Shown here: positions 1 to 5,685 of the stretch, piece by piece | Position numbering within the stretch: position 1 is the stretch's first letter | Layout of the letters: every line of letters starts with the position of its first letter | Assembly (NCBI GenBank): GCA_016763255.1 | Contig: JAESUA010000388.1 | Span: forward strand, 1 to 5,685 | Origin: Magnetovibrio sp. | GTDB taxonomy: Bacteria; Pseudomonadota; Alphaproteobacteria; Rhodospirillales; Magnetovibrionaceae | Length of the DNA: 5,685 bases | Reading direction: 5' to 3' | Notes under the pieces: generated by a model | Databases searched by the model: none | Told to the model about the DNA's origin: nothing | What the model saw: the letters and a program-made list of their open reading frames with translations, nothing else | Position numbers and translations under genes: made by a program

Positions 1-1245
1 GGCATCAAAATCTTCGATCGGGCGGGTCGCCACGCCGCTGTCCATGGCGGCTTTGGCCACCGCCGGGGCGACCTGCACGATCAAGCGCGGGTCGAACGGT
101 TTGGGGATGATATATTCCGGGCCAAACATCAAATCTTCGCCGCGATAGACGGCGGCCACTTCGGCAGAAGACTCCGCATGGGCCAAATCGGCCAGGGCTT
201 TGACGCACGCCAGCTTCATTTCATCATTGACCGTGGTCGCGCCAACATCCAGGGCACCGCGGAAAATGAACGGGAAGCACAAAACATTGTTCACCTGATT
301 GGGATAATCGGATCGACCGGTGGCGATGATTGCATCGTCACGCACTTCACGCACGGCTTCGGGGCGAATTTCCGGTTCGGGGTTGGCGAGCGCTAAGATG
401 ATCGGATCTTAGGCCATCACCTTGACCATATCTTGCGTCAACACGCCCGGCGCGGACAGGCCCAAAAACAGATCGGCCTCATTCATCACTTCGGCCAAGT
501 CACGTGCATCGGTTTTTTGCGCGTAGCTGTTTTTTTGCTCGGTCATGCCGTCTTTGCGGCCCTGATAACAAATCCCAATGTGATCGGACAGATAGATGTT
601 TTCGCGCTTGGCCCCCATCAACACCAACATGTCGAGACAGGCGATTCCCGCCGCACCGCCGCCGGTCGAAACAATCTTGATGTCTTCGATCTTTTTGCCC
701 ACCAGTCGCAGGCCGTTCAACACCGCGGTGCCAACCACGATGGCGGTGCCGTGTTGATCGTCATGAAACACCGGGATGTTCATGCGTTCGCGCAGGGTGG
801 CTTCAACGATAAAGCATTCCGGGGCTTTGATGTCTTCGAGATTGATGGCACCAAAAGTCGGCTCCATCATGGCGATGGCGTCGGCTAGTTTGTGTGGATC
901 TTTTTCGTTCAGCTCGATATCGAACACATCGATCCCGGCGAACTTTTTGAACAACACCGCTTTGCCTTCCATCACCGGCTTGGCCGCCAGCGGGCCGATG
1001 TCGCCAAGGCCCAACACCGCGGTTCCGTTGGTCACCACACCGACCAAATTGCCGCGAATGGTGTAGCGCGCCGCCGCCGCTTCGTCTTTTACAATCTCTT
1101 CGCAGGCATCCGCCACACCCGGTGAATACGCCAGTGACAAATCACGCGGATTGGCCATCGGTTTTGTGGGGGTGATGGTGAGCTTACCGGGCTTGGGAAC
1201 CTCGTGATACGAGAGCGCGGCGTCGCGTGAGACTTTACGATTCAT
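1..1245 (-). pseudogene. maeB: NADP-type malic enzyme, 5' part, interrupted by an in-frame TAA
   Basis: Malic enzyme oxidatively decarboxylates malate to pyruvate in the cytosol, making NADPH. The N-terminal 278 residues carry the family motifs: AYSPGVA with catalytic Tyr40, GKAVLFKKF with Lys95, the metal-binding NLEDI (Glu137, Asp138), FHDDQHGTA at 160-168 and the dinucleotide-binding GGGAAG at 195-200. Codon 279 is TAA. The same frame then stays open for 136 codons to the window edge and reads on as ordinary malic enzyme: [45 protein letters not shown], ending near RPIEDFDA. There is no frameshift. The peptide made up to the stop would lack the LANP and NQVNN segments that help bind malate and cofactor, so it should be inactive. 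The last visible residues resemble the linker of the long MaeB form that has a C-terminal phosphotransacetylase-like domain, but that part lies outside. The start at 1245 gives a normal N-terminus; no strong Shine-Dalgarno precedes it. Family call is firm; whether the gene is truly broken is open. Confidence 0.85.
409..411 (-). other. In-frame TAA inside maeB
   Basis: Read on the minus strand the codons are GTG ATG GCC TAA GAT CCG ATC ATC, so the protein would be VMA-stop-DPII. Homologues have an ordinary residue between the MA and the DP/KP that leads into LALANP. One base change from AAA, GAA or CAA (Lys, Glu, Gln) gives TAA. TAA also closes acuR, acuI and the thioesterase gene here, so it is not a reassigned codon. 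Confidence 0.9.
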
Positions 1246-1246
1246 G

Positions 1247-1288
1247 TGATGTGGTGCCTGGTTTTAGGTGTTGATGTCTGGTGCCTGG
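1247..1288. repeat. Imperfect tandem repeat in the maeB leader
   Basis: The unit TGATGTGGTGCCTGG at 1247-1261 recurs at 1272-1288 as TGATGTCTGGTGCCTGG, with two extra bases. The shared core TGGTGCCTGG is exact in both copies, at 1252-1261 and 1279-1288, 27 bp apart. It lies just upstream of the maeB start codon, in its probable 5' leader. It may be a regulator site or simply a small duplication; the sequence does not decide. Confidence 0.5.
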
Positions 1289-1520
1289 GGAACACCGCGC
1301 CTACTACGGTTTGGAATATTCTAACAACCACCAAACCATTACGTTGAACAAATTCGTACTACAGAATAGCACCAACTATAGGCCAGCAAGCGCGACGGTA
1401 AAGTCAGAACTCCCTTTAGAACACGTGAATCCGGCATATCGAGCACTTATTTCCACAATATGGAAGTGAGTTCCAATAATACAATACTTCATCTCCCCAC
1501 CATTCAAGCCTTCTTTGGAA

Positions 1521-1561
1521 CCGTATAGCCCTGGATCTATAACGCGTTCACCGTATAGCCC
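1521..1561. repeat. 11-bp direct repeat, 30-bp period
   Basis: CCGTATAGCCC occurs exactly at 1521-1531 and again at 1551-1561. The spacing is 30 bp, close to three helical turns, so both copies face the same side of the DNA. They lie 31-71 bp upstream of the acuR -35 box, where an activator would bind, but could also be remains of a small duplication. No palindromic symmetry is evident within the unit. Confidence 0.55.
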
Positions 1562-1591
1562 CCCTGCCACTTCGCTCCTGATACAGTCACG

Positions 1592-1621
1592 TTGACATTT
1601 AATATACGACCAGTCTATTAT
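1592..1621 (+). promoter_or_regulatory. Sigma-70 type promoter of acuR-acuI
   Basis: A perfect -35 box TTGACA lies at 1592-1597 and a -10 box TATTAT (one mismatch to TATAAT) at 1616-1621, with an 18-bp spacer. The predicted transcription start is about 1627-1629, which is at the acuR ATG itself. It is the only strong promoter-like pair seen upstream of acuR. Confidence 0.65.
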
Positions 1622-1626
1622 TAAAT
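1597..1626. promoter_or_regulatory. 30-bp dyad, probable AcuR operator
   Basis: The dyad is centred on 1611/1612. The outer arms are exact 8-bp inverted repeats, ATTTAATA at 1597-1604 and TATTAAAT at 1619-1626. The inner arms are GAC at 1608-1610 and GTC at 1613-1615. Paired without gaps, 11 of 14 positions are complementary, with three mismatches between inner and outer arms. It starts at the last base of the -35 box and covers the spacer, the -10 box and the bases up to the start codon. Bound repressor would therefore block RNA polymerase. TetR proteins usually bind such dyads beside their own gene, so autorepression of acuR-acuI by AcuR, relieved by acrylate or a related ligand, is the natural reading. 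The assignment to AcuR is inference from position. Confidence 0.7.
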
Positions 1627-1627
1627 C

Positions 1628-2308
1628 ATGAACAACTCTGCTCCCACCACCGATGGTATGGCCCAAGCACCGCAAAAACGTCGTAGCGGCCGCCCGCCCA
1701 AGACGGACGGTGCGCAGCGTGAAACCCGCGAACGACTGGTGCGCTGCGGCATTGAAATTTTGACGGAACATGGTTTTGCCAGCACCAGCATCGATGTCGT
1801 GCTGAAAAAAGTGGGTGTGCCCAAGGGCTCTTTTTATCACTACTTTTCCAGCAAAGACGGCTTTGGCCGCGCCGTCATCGAAGGTTACGCGACATATTTT
1901 GCCGCCAAGCTGGATCACTCCTTGTTGGATGAAAGCCGCCCCCCGCTGGACCGCCTGCGTGATTTTATAATCGATGCCCAAGACGGCATGGTCCGCCATG
2001 ATTTTCGCCGGGGCTGTTTGATCGGCAACATGGGCCAGGAATTGGGCGGCATTCACGATGAATTTCGCGAGCTGCTGGAATCCGTCTTTTTAGATTGGCA
2101 AAACCGCGTCGAACGTTGCTTGATTGCGGCCCAAAAAAAAGGGCACCTCGCCCGCACAGCAAATTGCGCCGAACTGGCCGCCTTTTTCTGGATCGGCTGG
2201 GAAGGGGCCATTTTACGCGCCAAGCTGGTCCGCTCGACCGCCCCGCTCAACATTTTTGCTGAGGCCTTTTTTGCAGGCCTCGCCCACCCACAAAATTCAA
2301 CGTCTTAA
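1628..2308 (+). CDS. acuR: TetR-family transcriptional regulator, AcuR type
   Basis: A 226-residue DNA-binding repressor. The basic N-terminal RRSGRPPK (18-25) leads into a TetR helix-turn-helix at about 35-82, with [17 protein letters not shown] (64-80) as turn and recognition helix plus the following conserved Phe/Tyr segment. The ligand-binding half carries [12 protein letters not shown] (127-138) and [14 protein letters not shown] (187-200), which I recognise as close to Rhodobacter sphaeroides AcuR, the acrylate-responsive repressor of the acuR-acuI operon. NemR, a related electrophile-sensing regulator, is the main alternative, but acuI directly downstream favours AcuR. The gene ends in tandem TAA codons. 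ATG at 1628 is used because it gives a normal N-terminal length; ATG at 1658 (Met11) is possible, but neither has a Shine-Dalgarno sequence. A 30-bp dyad over the promoter suggests self-repression. Confidence 0.88.
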   Translation: MNNSAPTTDGMAQAPQKRRSGRPPKTDGAQRETRERLVRCGIEILTEHGFASTSIDVVLKKVGVPKGSFYHYFSSKDGFGRAVIEGYATYFAAKLDHSLLDESRPPLDRLRDFIIDAQDGMVRHDFRRGCLIGNMGQELGGIHDEFRELLESVFLDWQNRVERCLIAAQKKGHLARTANCAELAAFFWIGWEGAILRAKLVRSTAPLNIFAEAFFAGLAHPQNSTS

Positions 2309-2314
2309 TAAGGA
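2309..2314 (+). promoter_or_regulatory. Ribosome binding site of acuI
   Basis: TAAGGA lies 8 nt before the ATG at 2323. It overlaps the earlier in-frame ATG at 2314, which rules that codon out as a practical start and fixes the protein start at MKAILITK. It also overlaps the second stop codon of acuR, which suggests the two genes share a transcript. Confidence 0.75.
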
Positions 2315-2322
2315 TGCCCCCC

Positions 2323-3306
2323 ATGAAAGCGATCTTGATCACCAAAGATGATGATAATTACGCCGCCAATGTCAGCGACGTCGACGAAGCCCAGATGCCC
2401 GAAGGTGACGTCACGGTTAAGGTGGACTATTCCACTTTGAACTATAAAGACAGCCTCGCCATCACCGGTTCTTCCCCGGTTGTGCGCTCTTTCCCCATGG
2501 TCCCGGGCATTGATTTTGCCGGTACGGTGGAAGACAGCTCACACCCCGATTACAAAGTCGGCGACCAGGTGATCTTGAACGGTTGGGGTGTCGGCGAAGG
2601 CCATTGGGGCGGTTTGGCGCAAAAGGCGCGGGTGAACGGCGACTGGTTGGTGCCGCTGCCCAAAGCCTTCACCACCAAACAAGCCGTGGCCATCGGCACC
2701 GCTGGTTACACCGCCATGTTGTGCGTGTTGGCCTTGGAAAAGAACGGCGTGACCCCCAACGATGGTGAAATCCTGGTCACCGGCGCCGCCGGTGGGGTTG
2801 GCTCCGTCGCCACCTCAATCCTTGCCAAGTTGGGTTTCTCCGTTGTCGCCTCCACCGGGCGTCCCGACGAACAAGGTGATTACCTCAAGAGCCTTGGTGC
2901 CGCCGATATCATGGACCGCAAGGAACTGTCCGAAAAAGGTCGCCCGCTGGCCCGCGAACGTTGGGCCGGTGTTGTCGACGCGGTCGGTAGCCACACCCTG
3001 GCCAATGCCTGCGCATCGACCAAATATGGCGGTACCGTTGCGGCTTGTGGCTTGGCCCAAGGTTATGATTTGCCTGCCACCGTGATGCCGTTCATCCTGC
3101 GCGGCGTGACCTTGGCCGGTGTCGACAGTGTCAACTGCCCCAAAGAGCGCCGCCTCGAAGCGTGGTCACGCTTGGCCTCCGATCTCAACATCGATCACAT
3201 CGAAATGATGATGAGCGAGATTGCCTTGGCCGACGCCATCGCCGCCGCCTCTGATCAGTTGGCCGGCAAAGTCCGCGGCCGCGTGGTTGTGGATGTGAAC
3301 GCTTAA
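2323..3306 (+). CDS. acuI: Acryloyl-CoA reductase (NADPH), AcuI/YhdH family
   Basis: A 327-residue cytosolic enzyme of the zinc-independent medium-chain dehydrogenase/reductase family. AcuI reduces the toxic electrophile acryloyl-CoA to propionyl-CoA with NADPH, in DMSP/acrylate and 3-hydroxypropionate metabolism. The N-terminal substrate domain has [11 protein letters not shown] (39-49) and [13 protein letters not shown] (57-69). The Rossmann domain has [12 protein letters not shown] (152-163) for the dinucleotide and STGR (177-180), where Ser and Arg are placed to hold the NADPH 2'-phosphate. [10 protein letters not shown] (213-222) and the C-terminal GRVVVDV complete the family pattern, and the length is normal. 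No structural zinc cysteine cluster is seen. It follows acuR by 14 bp, so it should be cotranscribed and under the same operator. A general quinone-oxidoreductase label is the weaker alternative; the acuR neighbour supports AcuI. Confidence 0.92.
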   Translation: MKAILITKDDDNYAANVSDVDEAQMPEGDVTVKVDYSTLNYKDSLAITGSSPVVRSFPMVPGIDFAGTVEDSSHPDYKVGDQVILNGWGVGEGHWGGLAQKARVNGDWLVPLPKAFTTKQAVAIGTAGYTAMLCVLALEKNGVTPNDGEILVTGAAGGVGSVATSILAKLGFSVVASTGRPDEQGDYLKSLGAADIMDRKELSEKGRPLARERWAGVVDAVGSHTLANACASTKYGGTVAACGLAQGYDLPATVMPFILRGVTLAGVDSVNCPKERRLEAWSRLASDLNIDHIEMMMSEIALADAIAAASDQLAGKVRGRVVVDVNA

Positions 3307-3325
3307 CGCGACCTCCCCCAAAGAC

Positions 3326-3363
3326 AAAAAGGGCGCAGCCAGCGATGGCCGCGCCCTTTTTTT
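3326..3363. terminator. Bidirectional intrinsic terminator between acuI and the thioesterase gene
   Basis: AAAAAGGGCGC at 3326-3336 pairs exactly with GCGCCCTTTTT at 3351-3361. After one A/C mismatch the stem continues as GCC/GGC (3338-3340 with 3347-3349), closing a 6-nt loop. A T run ends it on the plus strand (3357-3363) and the A run at 3326-3330 gives T residues on the minus strand. It begins 20 bp after the acuI stop, and its T run touches the thioesterase stop codon at 3362-3364, so one hairpin serves both convergent units. Confidence 0.9.
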
Positions 3364-3832
3364 ATTGGTCTTCGATACCAAACTTGGCATTCAGGCCGGC
3401 AATGCTTTCACCTTTGATTTTGCTCGACTGGCCGCGAAACAAGGCCACCGTTTGCTGTTTTTCATTGGTGATGACGACGTCATAAATGCCGCTGCGCCCG
3501 GCTTGATTGACCATTTGCGCCGTCGCGGTCAAGACCTCACCGGGATGGGCCGGGCGGGTGTAGTTGATGGTGCCTGCCTGCGCCACCGCGGCGCGATTGT
3601 CCGCATTGATGGCATAAGCCAATACGCCCCCGGCCAGCGCGTACAAAACGCCGCCGTGGCAGGTGCCATGAAAATTCAGCATGTCTTCGCGCACGGTCAT
3701 ACGTCCGATGGTGCTGGTGGCTTTGGCCTCAAGGATTTCAATCCCCATCGCCTTGGCCGTATTGTCGCGTGCGTAAATGCCATCCGCCACCGCTTGGGCG
3801 AGTTTGTCTTGATCGTAATCTTGGCTCATCAT
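3362..3832 (-). CDS. PaaI-type hotdog-fold thioesterase, catalytic Asp replaced
   Basis: A 156-residue small cytosolic protein of the PaaI hotdog family, whose members hydrolyse acyl- or phenylacetyl-type CoA thioesters. Alignment by eye to E. coli PaaI is clear: MTVREDMLNFHGTCHGGVLYALAG (45-68) for the central helix region, TINYTRPAHPGEVLTATAQ (88-106), GRSGIYDVVITN (112-123) and TVALFRGQSSKI (128-139). Asn53 and His59 match active-site residues of PaaI. The Asp of the usual LAD motif (Asp61 in E. coli) is Gly68 here, in LAGGVLAYAIN, and no acidic residue lies between 60 and 76. Activity is therefore uncertain. It is last of three leftward genes, 39 bp after the exporter. Met1 and Met2 are adjacent; a weak GGA precedes both, and the choice does not affect the domain. 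No other phenylacetate genes are visible, so paaI is not used as a name. Confidence 0.85.
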   Translation of the reverse strand: MMSQDYDQDKLAQAVADGIYARDNTAKAMGIEILEAKATSTIGRMTVREDMLNFHGTCHGGVLYALAGGVLAYAINADNRAAVAQAGTINYTRPAHPGEVLTATAQMVNQAGRSGIYDVVITNEKQQTVALFRGQSSKIKGESIAGLNAKFGIEDQ

Positions 3833-3871
3833 TTTGGTCCGTGAAATTGGGGAGATCGCTTAAGTCTAAGA

Positions 3872-5065
3872 CTACAGGCTCTCACGCTCACGCGCCAACA
3901 CCCAAAATGAACAAGCAGATAAAAGTGCACAAACGATGATCAGATAAACCATCGGTGCGGGCGTTGCGTCGTTCATAATCGACACCACCCATCCAGCCAC
4001 ACTACCGATGCCAAATTGCACCACGCCAAATACAGATGACGCGGTGCCTGCCGTATGACCAAAAAACTGCAGCGTTCCGGTGATGCAATTGGCGGCCACC
4101 GGACTGAGGCTGCCGACATAAAAAAACAATGGTACCGCCAAGCCCCACACGCCGCCAAAACCACTCAGACCGGTGGCCAGTAAAACGATTGAGGACACCA
4201 CCAACACACCGACAAAAAAGCCTAACATCCGGTCCGTGCCCAAGCGCCCCACCAGCCGACCATTGATGAATGTGCTGGTCGCCATGGCCGCAATGTTGGC
4301 GGCAAAAAACAGCGCGTAGCCACGGGGAGAGATGTCAAAAATTTCCATATAGATAAAAGGTGTCGCGGTGAGGTAGACGAACATCCCGGCAAAACCCAAT
4401 CCGGCGGTGAGCGTATAGCCCATCGCGCGTTTGTGACCCAGCACCTGGGCAAACGCCAACATGACGGCGCTGGGGCGAATAGAAACCCGGCGCGACACCC
4501 GCAGGGTTTCGGGGATGGTGATGAAAATCAGCATACTCCACAAACAGGCATAGGCCGACAAGGTCCAAAAGATCCCCCGCCAATGCCATAAATCCAGCAC
4601 CACGCTACCCAACATCGGCGCGGCCATGGGCGCGGCGGTCAAAACCAACATCAACATCGACATGGCCTTGGCCAAACGCGGGCCATCATAAACATCGCGG
4701 ATCACCGCCCGGCCCAATACCGAACCGGATGCCCCGGCAAGGCCTTGCAGGGCACGCATGATAATCAAGTCATCGATTGTACCGCTCATGGCGCACAACG
4801 CGCTGATCAATCCATAGATCAACAGTGACACCAAAATCACAGGCCTGCGTCCGAAGGTATCAGACAGCGGTCCATAAAACGCCTGGCCGATGGCGAACCC
4901 GGCCAGAAAGGTGCTCATGGTGATTTGAACGCCCGCCTCACCGATGGCAAAATCTTGGGCGATGGCGGGAAACGCGGGCAGGTACATGTCCAAAGACAAA
5001 GCCGCGTTGCCCGTCATAATGCCGAGGATTGGGATCGCCAAGAGGCTAAGACGGGGAACGCTCAT
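3872..5065 (-). CDS. MFS multidrug exporter, Bcr/CflA family
   Basis: A 397-residue inner-membrane protein with about twelve hydrophobic segments, probably a proton-driven drug or small-molecule exporter. Family hallmarks in order are DMYLPAFP (26-33) at the end of the first membrane segment with Asp26, the MFS motif A loop GPLSDTFGRRPV (65-76), RALQG (104-108, motif B) and an antiporter-like LTAAPMAAPMLG (142-153, motif C). The second half has TATPFIYMEIF, near 233-243, and SLSPVAANCITGT, near 319-331, also typical. The ATG at 5065 is chosen over one at 5110 because it starts 8 bp after the stop of the upstream hydrolase gene, gives the normal Bcr/CflA length and avoids a 15-residue extension that would overlap that gene. 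A GGA sits a few bases before it. The tight spacing suggests cotranscription with the hydrolase. The substrate cannot be told from sequence. Confidence 0.9.
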   Translation of the reverse strand: MSVPRLSLLAIPILGIMTGNAALSLDMYLPAFPAIAQDFAIGEAGVQITMSTFLAGFAIGQAFYGPLSDTFGRRPVILVSLLIYGLISALCAMSGTIDDLIIMRALQGLAGASGSVLGRAVIRDVYDGPRLAKAMSMLMLVLTAAPMAAPMLGSVVLDLWHWRGIFWTLSAYACLWSMLIFITIPETLRVSRRVSIRPSAVMLAFAQVLGHKRAMGYTLTAGLGFAGMFVYLTATPFIYMEIFDISPRGYALFFAANIAAMATSTFINGRLVGRLGTDRMLGFFVGVLVVSSIVLLATGLSGFGGVWGLAVPLFFYVGSLSPVAANCITGTLQFFGHTAGTASSVFGVVQFGIGSVAGWVVSIMNDATPAPMVYLIIVCALLSACSFWVLARERESL

Positions 5066-5073
5066 GGTCCAAA

Positions 5074-5685
5074 CTAGGCTTTGGATTGGCCGTTGTTGAG
5101 GCCCGCCCACATTTCTTTATCACGCTCAGCAGTCCAGATTTTTGGGCGCACCATGCCACCGGCTTCGTCATAGGCACGCGCGATGTCGAACGGCATGCAA
5201 TGTTCGTAAATCACCCAGTCACCGTATTTAGGATCCATCACCGCCTTGGTGGCATCAAACGATTCCTGCAAGCTGCGGCCTTTTTCTTGGCTTTCCTTTG
5301 CGGTGTCATACAAATCGGTGATGAACGCTTGGGTTCCGGACATGGCGGCTTCGCACAGTTCCGGCGTGGTCAACGCGTCGCCGCGACCGGGAACCAATTT
5401 TTCGGGTTTCAAGGCGCGCAACGCATCCAACGTTTCTGGCCAATCGGTGAGGTGCGCATCACCGGTGTAAGGCGTCGCACCGTATTCCACCAAATCACCG
5501 GCATAAAGAACCTTAAGATCAGGCAACCAGGCGATGGTATCGCCCTGGGTGTGGCCCTTGCCCGGCGACCAGATTTGAACCGGACGGTTGCCCAGATCGA
5601 CGGTGATCTTGCCGTCAAAAACGATCGACGGCCAGGTCAGGCCGGGGATGGTGTCTTCACCTTCGAACAGGCGCGGAAAGCGGCC
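5074..5685 (-). CDS. MBL-fold metallo-hydrolase, C-terminal part
   Basis: The last 203 residues of a metallo-beta-lactamase-fold protein; the N-terminus, with the expected HxHxDH metal motif, lies beyond the right edge. Visible in order are GKGHTQGDTIAWLP (42-55 of the visible part, with likely metal ligand His45), VLYAGDLVEYGATPYTGD (59-76, with bridging Asp64), LVPGRGDALTT (97-107) and a long helical tail with DPKYGDWVIYEHCMPFD (151-167) and IWTAERDKEMWAGL. The frame is open to the edge, so the TTG near 5526 is not a start. I recognise a family of proteobacterial MBL hydrolases with this GATPYTGDA and WTAERDKEMW pattern, but know no established substrate. Where many MBL enzymes have PGHG, this one has PGRG; His162 in EHC might take the ligand role. 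It heads the visible three-gene leftward group. Confidence 0.85.
   Translation of the reverse strand, partial: GRFPRLFEGEDTIPGLTWPSIVFDGKITVDLGNRPVQIWSPGKGHTQGDTIAWLPDLKVLYAGDLVEYGATPYTGDAHLTDWPETLDALRALKPEKLVPGRGDALTTPELCEAAMSGTQAFITDLYDTAKESQEKGRSLQESFDATKAVMDPKYGDWVIYEHCMPFDIARAYDEAGGMVRPKIWTAERDKEMWAGLNNGQSKA

Larger units (their letters stand above)
1246..1591. other. Intergenic stretch between maeB and the acuR promoter, no convincing gene
   Basis: This region separates the divergent maeB and acuR. GC is visibly lower than in the flanking genes, about 44% over 1321-1620. It must contain the maeB promoter; a TAGAAT hexamer on the minus strand at 1318-1323 could be its -10 box, but I find no matching -35, so I do not call it. 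A 62-codon plus-strand frame starting with GTG at 1281 has no ribosome binding site and no recognisable family. Two sets of direct repeats, listed separately, are the only structured elements. A small TTCCA/TGGAA hairpin at 1451-1465 is too short to interpret. Confidence 0.6.

Noticed and set aside
409..411. Selenocysteine, pyrrolysine or codon reassignment at the maeB stop
   Set aside because: Those use TGA or TAG, whereas this is TAA, which also ends acuR, acuI and the thioesterase gene in this window.
433..888. Plus-strand frame of 151 codons opposite maeB
   Set aside because: It mirrors the conserved malic enzyme reading frame and shows no family motif of its own.
1281..1469. 62-codon plus-strand frame in the intergenic region
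   Set aside because: GTG start without a ribosome binding site, no known motif, and it begins within the maeB leader repeat.
1376..2056. Long minus-strand open frame of 226 codons opposite acuR
   Set aside because: It is antisense to the well-supported acuR through most of its length, has no recognisable domain and no start signals. High GC makes such antisense frames common.
2314..2322. Earlier ATG as the start of acuI, adding Met-Pro-Pro
   Set aside because: It overlaps the TAAGGA ribosome binding site; the ATG at 2323 has correct spacing and gives the family N-terminus.
3365..3844. Plus-strand frame of 159 codons opposite the thioesterase
   Set aside because: It is the complement of a recognised hotdog protein, and its start falls in the terminator T run.
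5066..5110. Longer N-terminus of the MFS exporter starting at 5110
   Set aside because: The extra 15 residues are hydrophilic, overlap the hydrolase coding end and are not needed for the first membrane segment.

Overview
The window looks like a stretch of an alphaproteobacterial chromosome, possibly a marine Rhodospirillales-type organism. This placement is inferred from the moderately high GC of the genes, the style of the protein sequences and the acuR-acuI pair; it is not proven. It holds six protein genes in two groups that converge on a shared hairpin terminator, plus a malic-enzyme gene that runs off the left edge.

Left part (1-1245, minus strand): the 5' two thirds of a NADP-type malic enzyme gene (maeB). 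Its frame is intact over 415 codons except for one in-frame TAA at 409-411, just before the conserved LANP segment. This is a nonsense mutation, a sequencing error or, much less likely, readthrough.

Gap (1246-1627): 382 bp without a convincing gene, with lower GC (about 44% over 1321-1620). It holds two sets of short direct repeats. Its right end carries a well-formed promoter (TTGACA / TATTAT) covered by a 30-bp dyad that reads as the operator of the next gene. The promoter is so close to the ATG that the acuR message may be leaderless.

Middle (1628-3306, plus strand): acuR-acuI, a TetR-family regulator and an acryloyl-CoA reductase, 14 bp apart and very probably one transcript. In Rhodobacter sphaeroides the same pair controls and detoxifies acrylate/acryloyl-CoA made during DMSP breakdown. 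No DMSP lyase or acrylate-activating gene is visible here, so in this window the pair stands as a self-contained module.

Right part (3362-5685, minus strand): three codirectional genes read leftward, an MBL-fold hydrolase (N-terminus outside the window), a Bcr/CflA-type MFS exporter and a PaaI-type hotdog thioesterase, with gaps of 8 and 39 bp. The thioesterase has Gly where the catalytic Asp of PaaI is expected. A GC-rich hairpin flanked by A and T runs lies between the stops of acuI and the thioesterase and can end transcription from both sides.

Possible link (inference): acryloyl-CoA reduced by AcuI becomes propionyl-CoA, whose usual route through succinyl-CoA and malate would meet malic enzyme. 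The genes are separately transcribed, so this is suggestive only. I see no RNA gene, CRISPR array, insertion sequence or clearly new multigene system.
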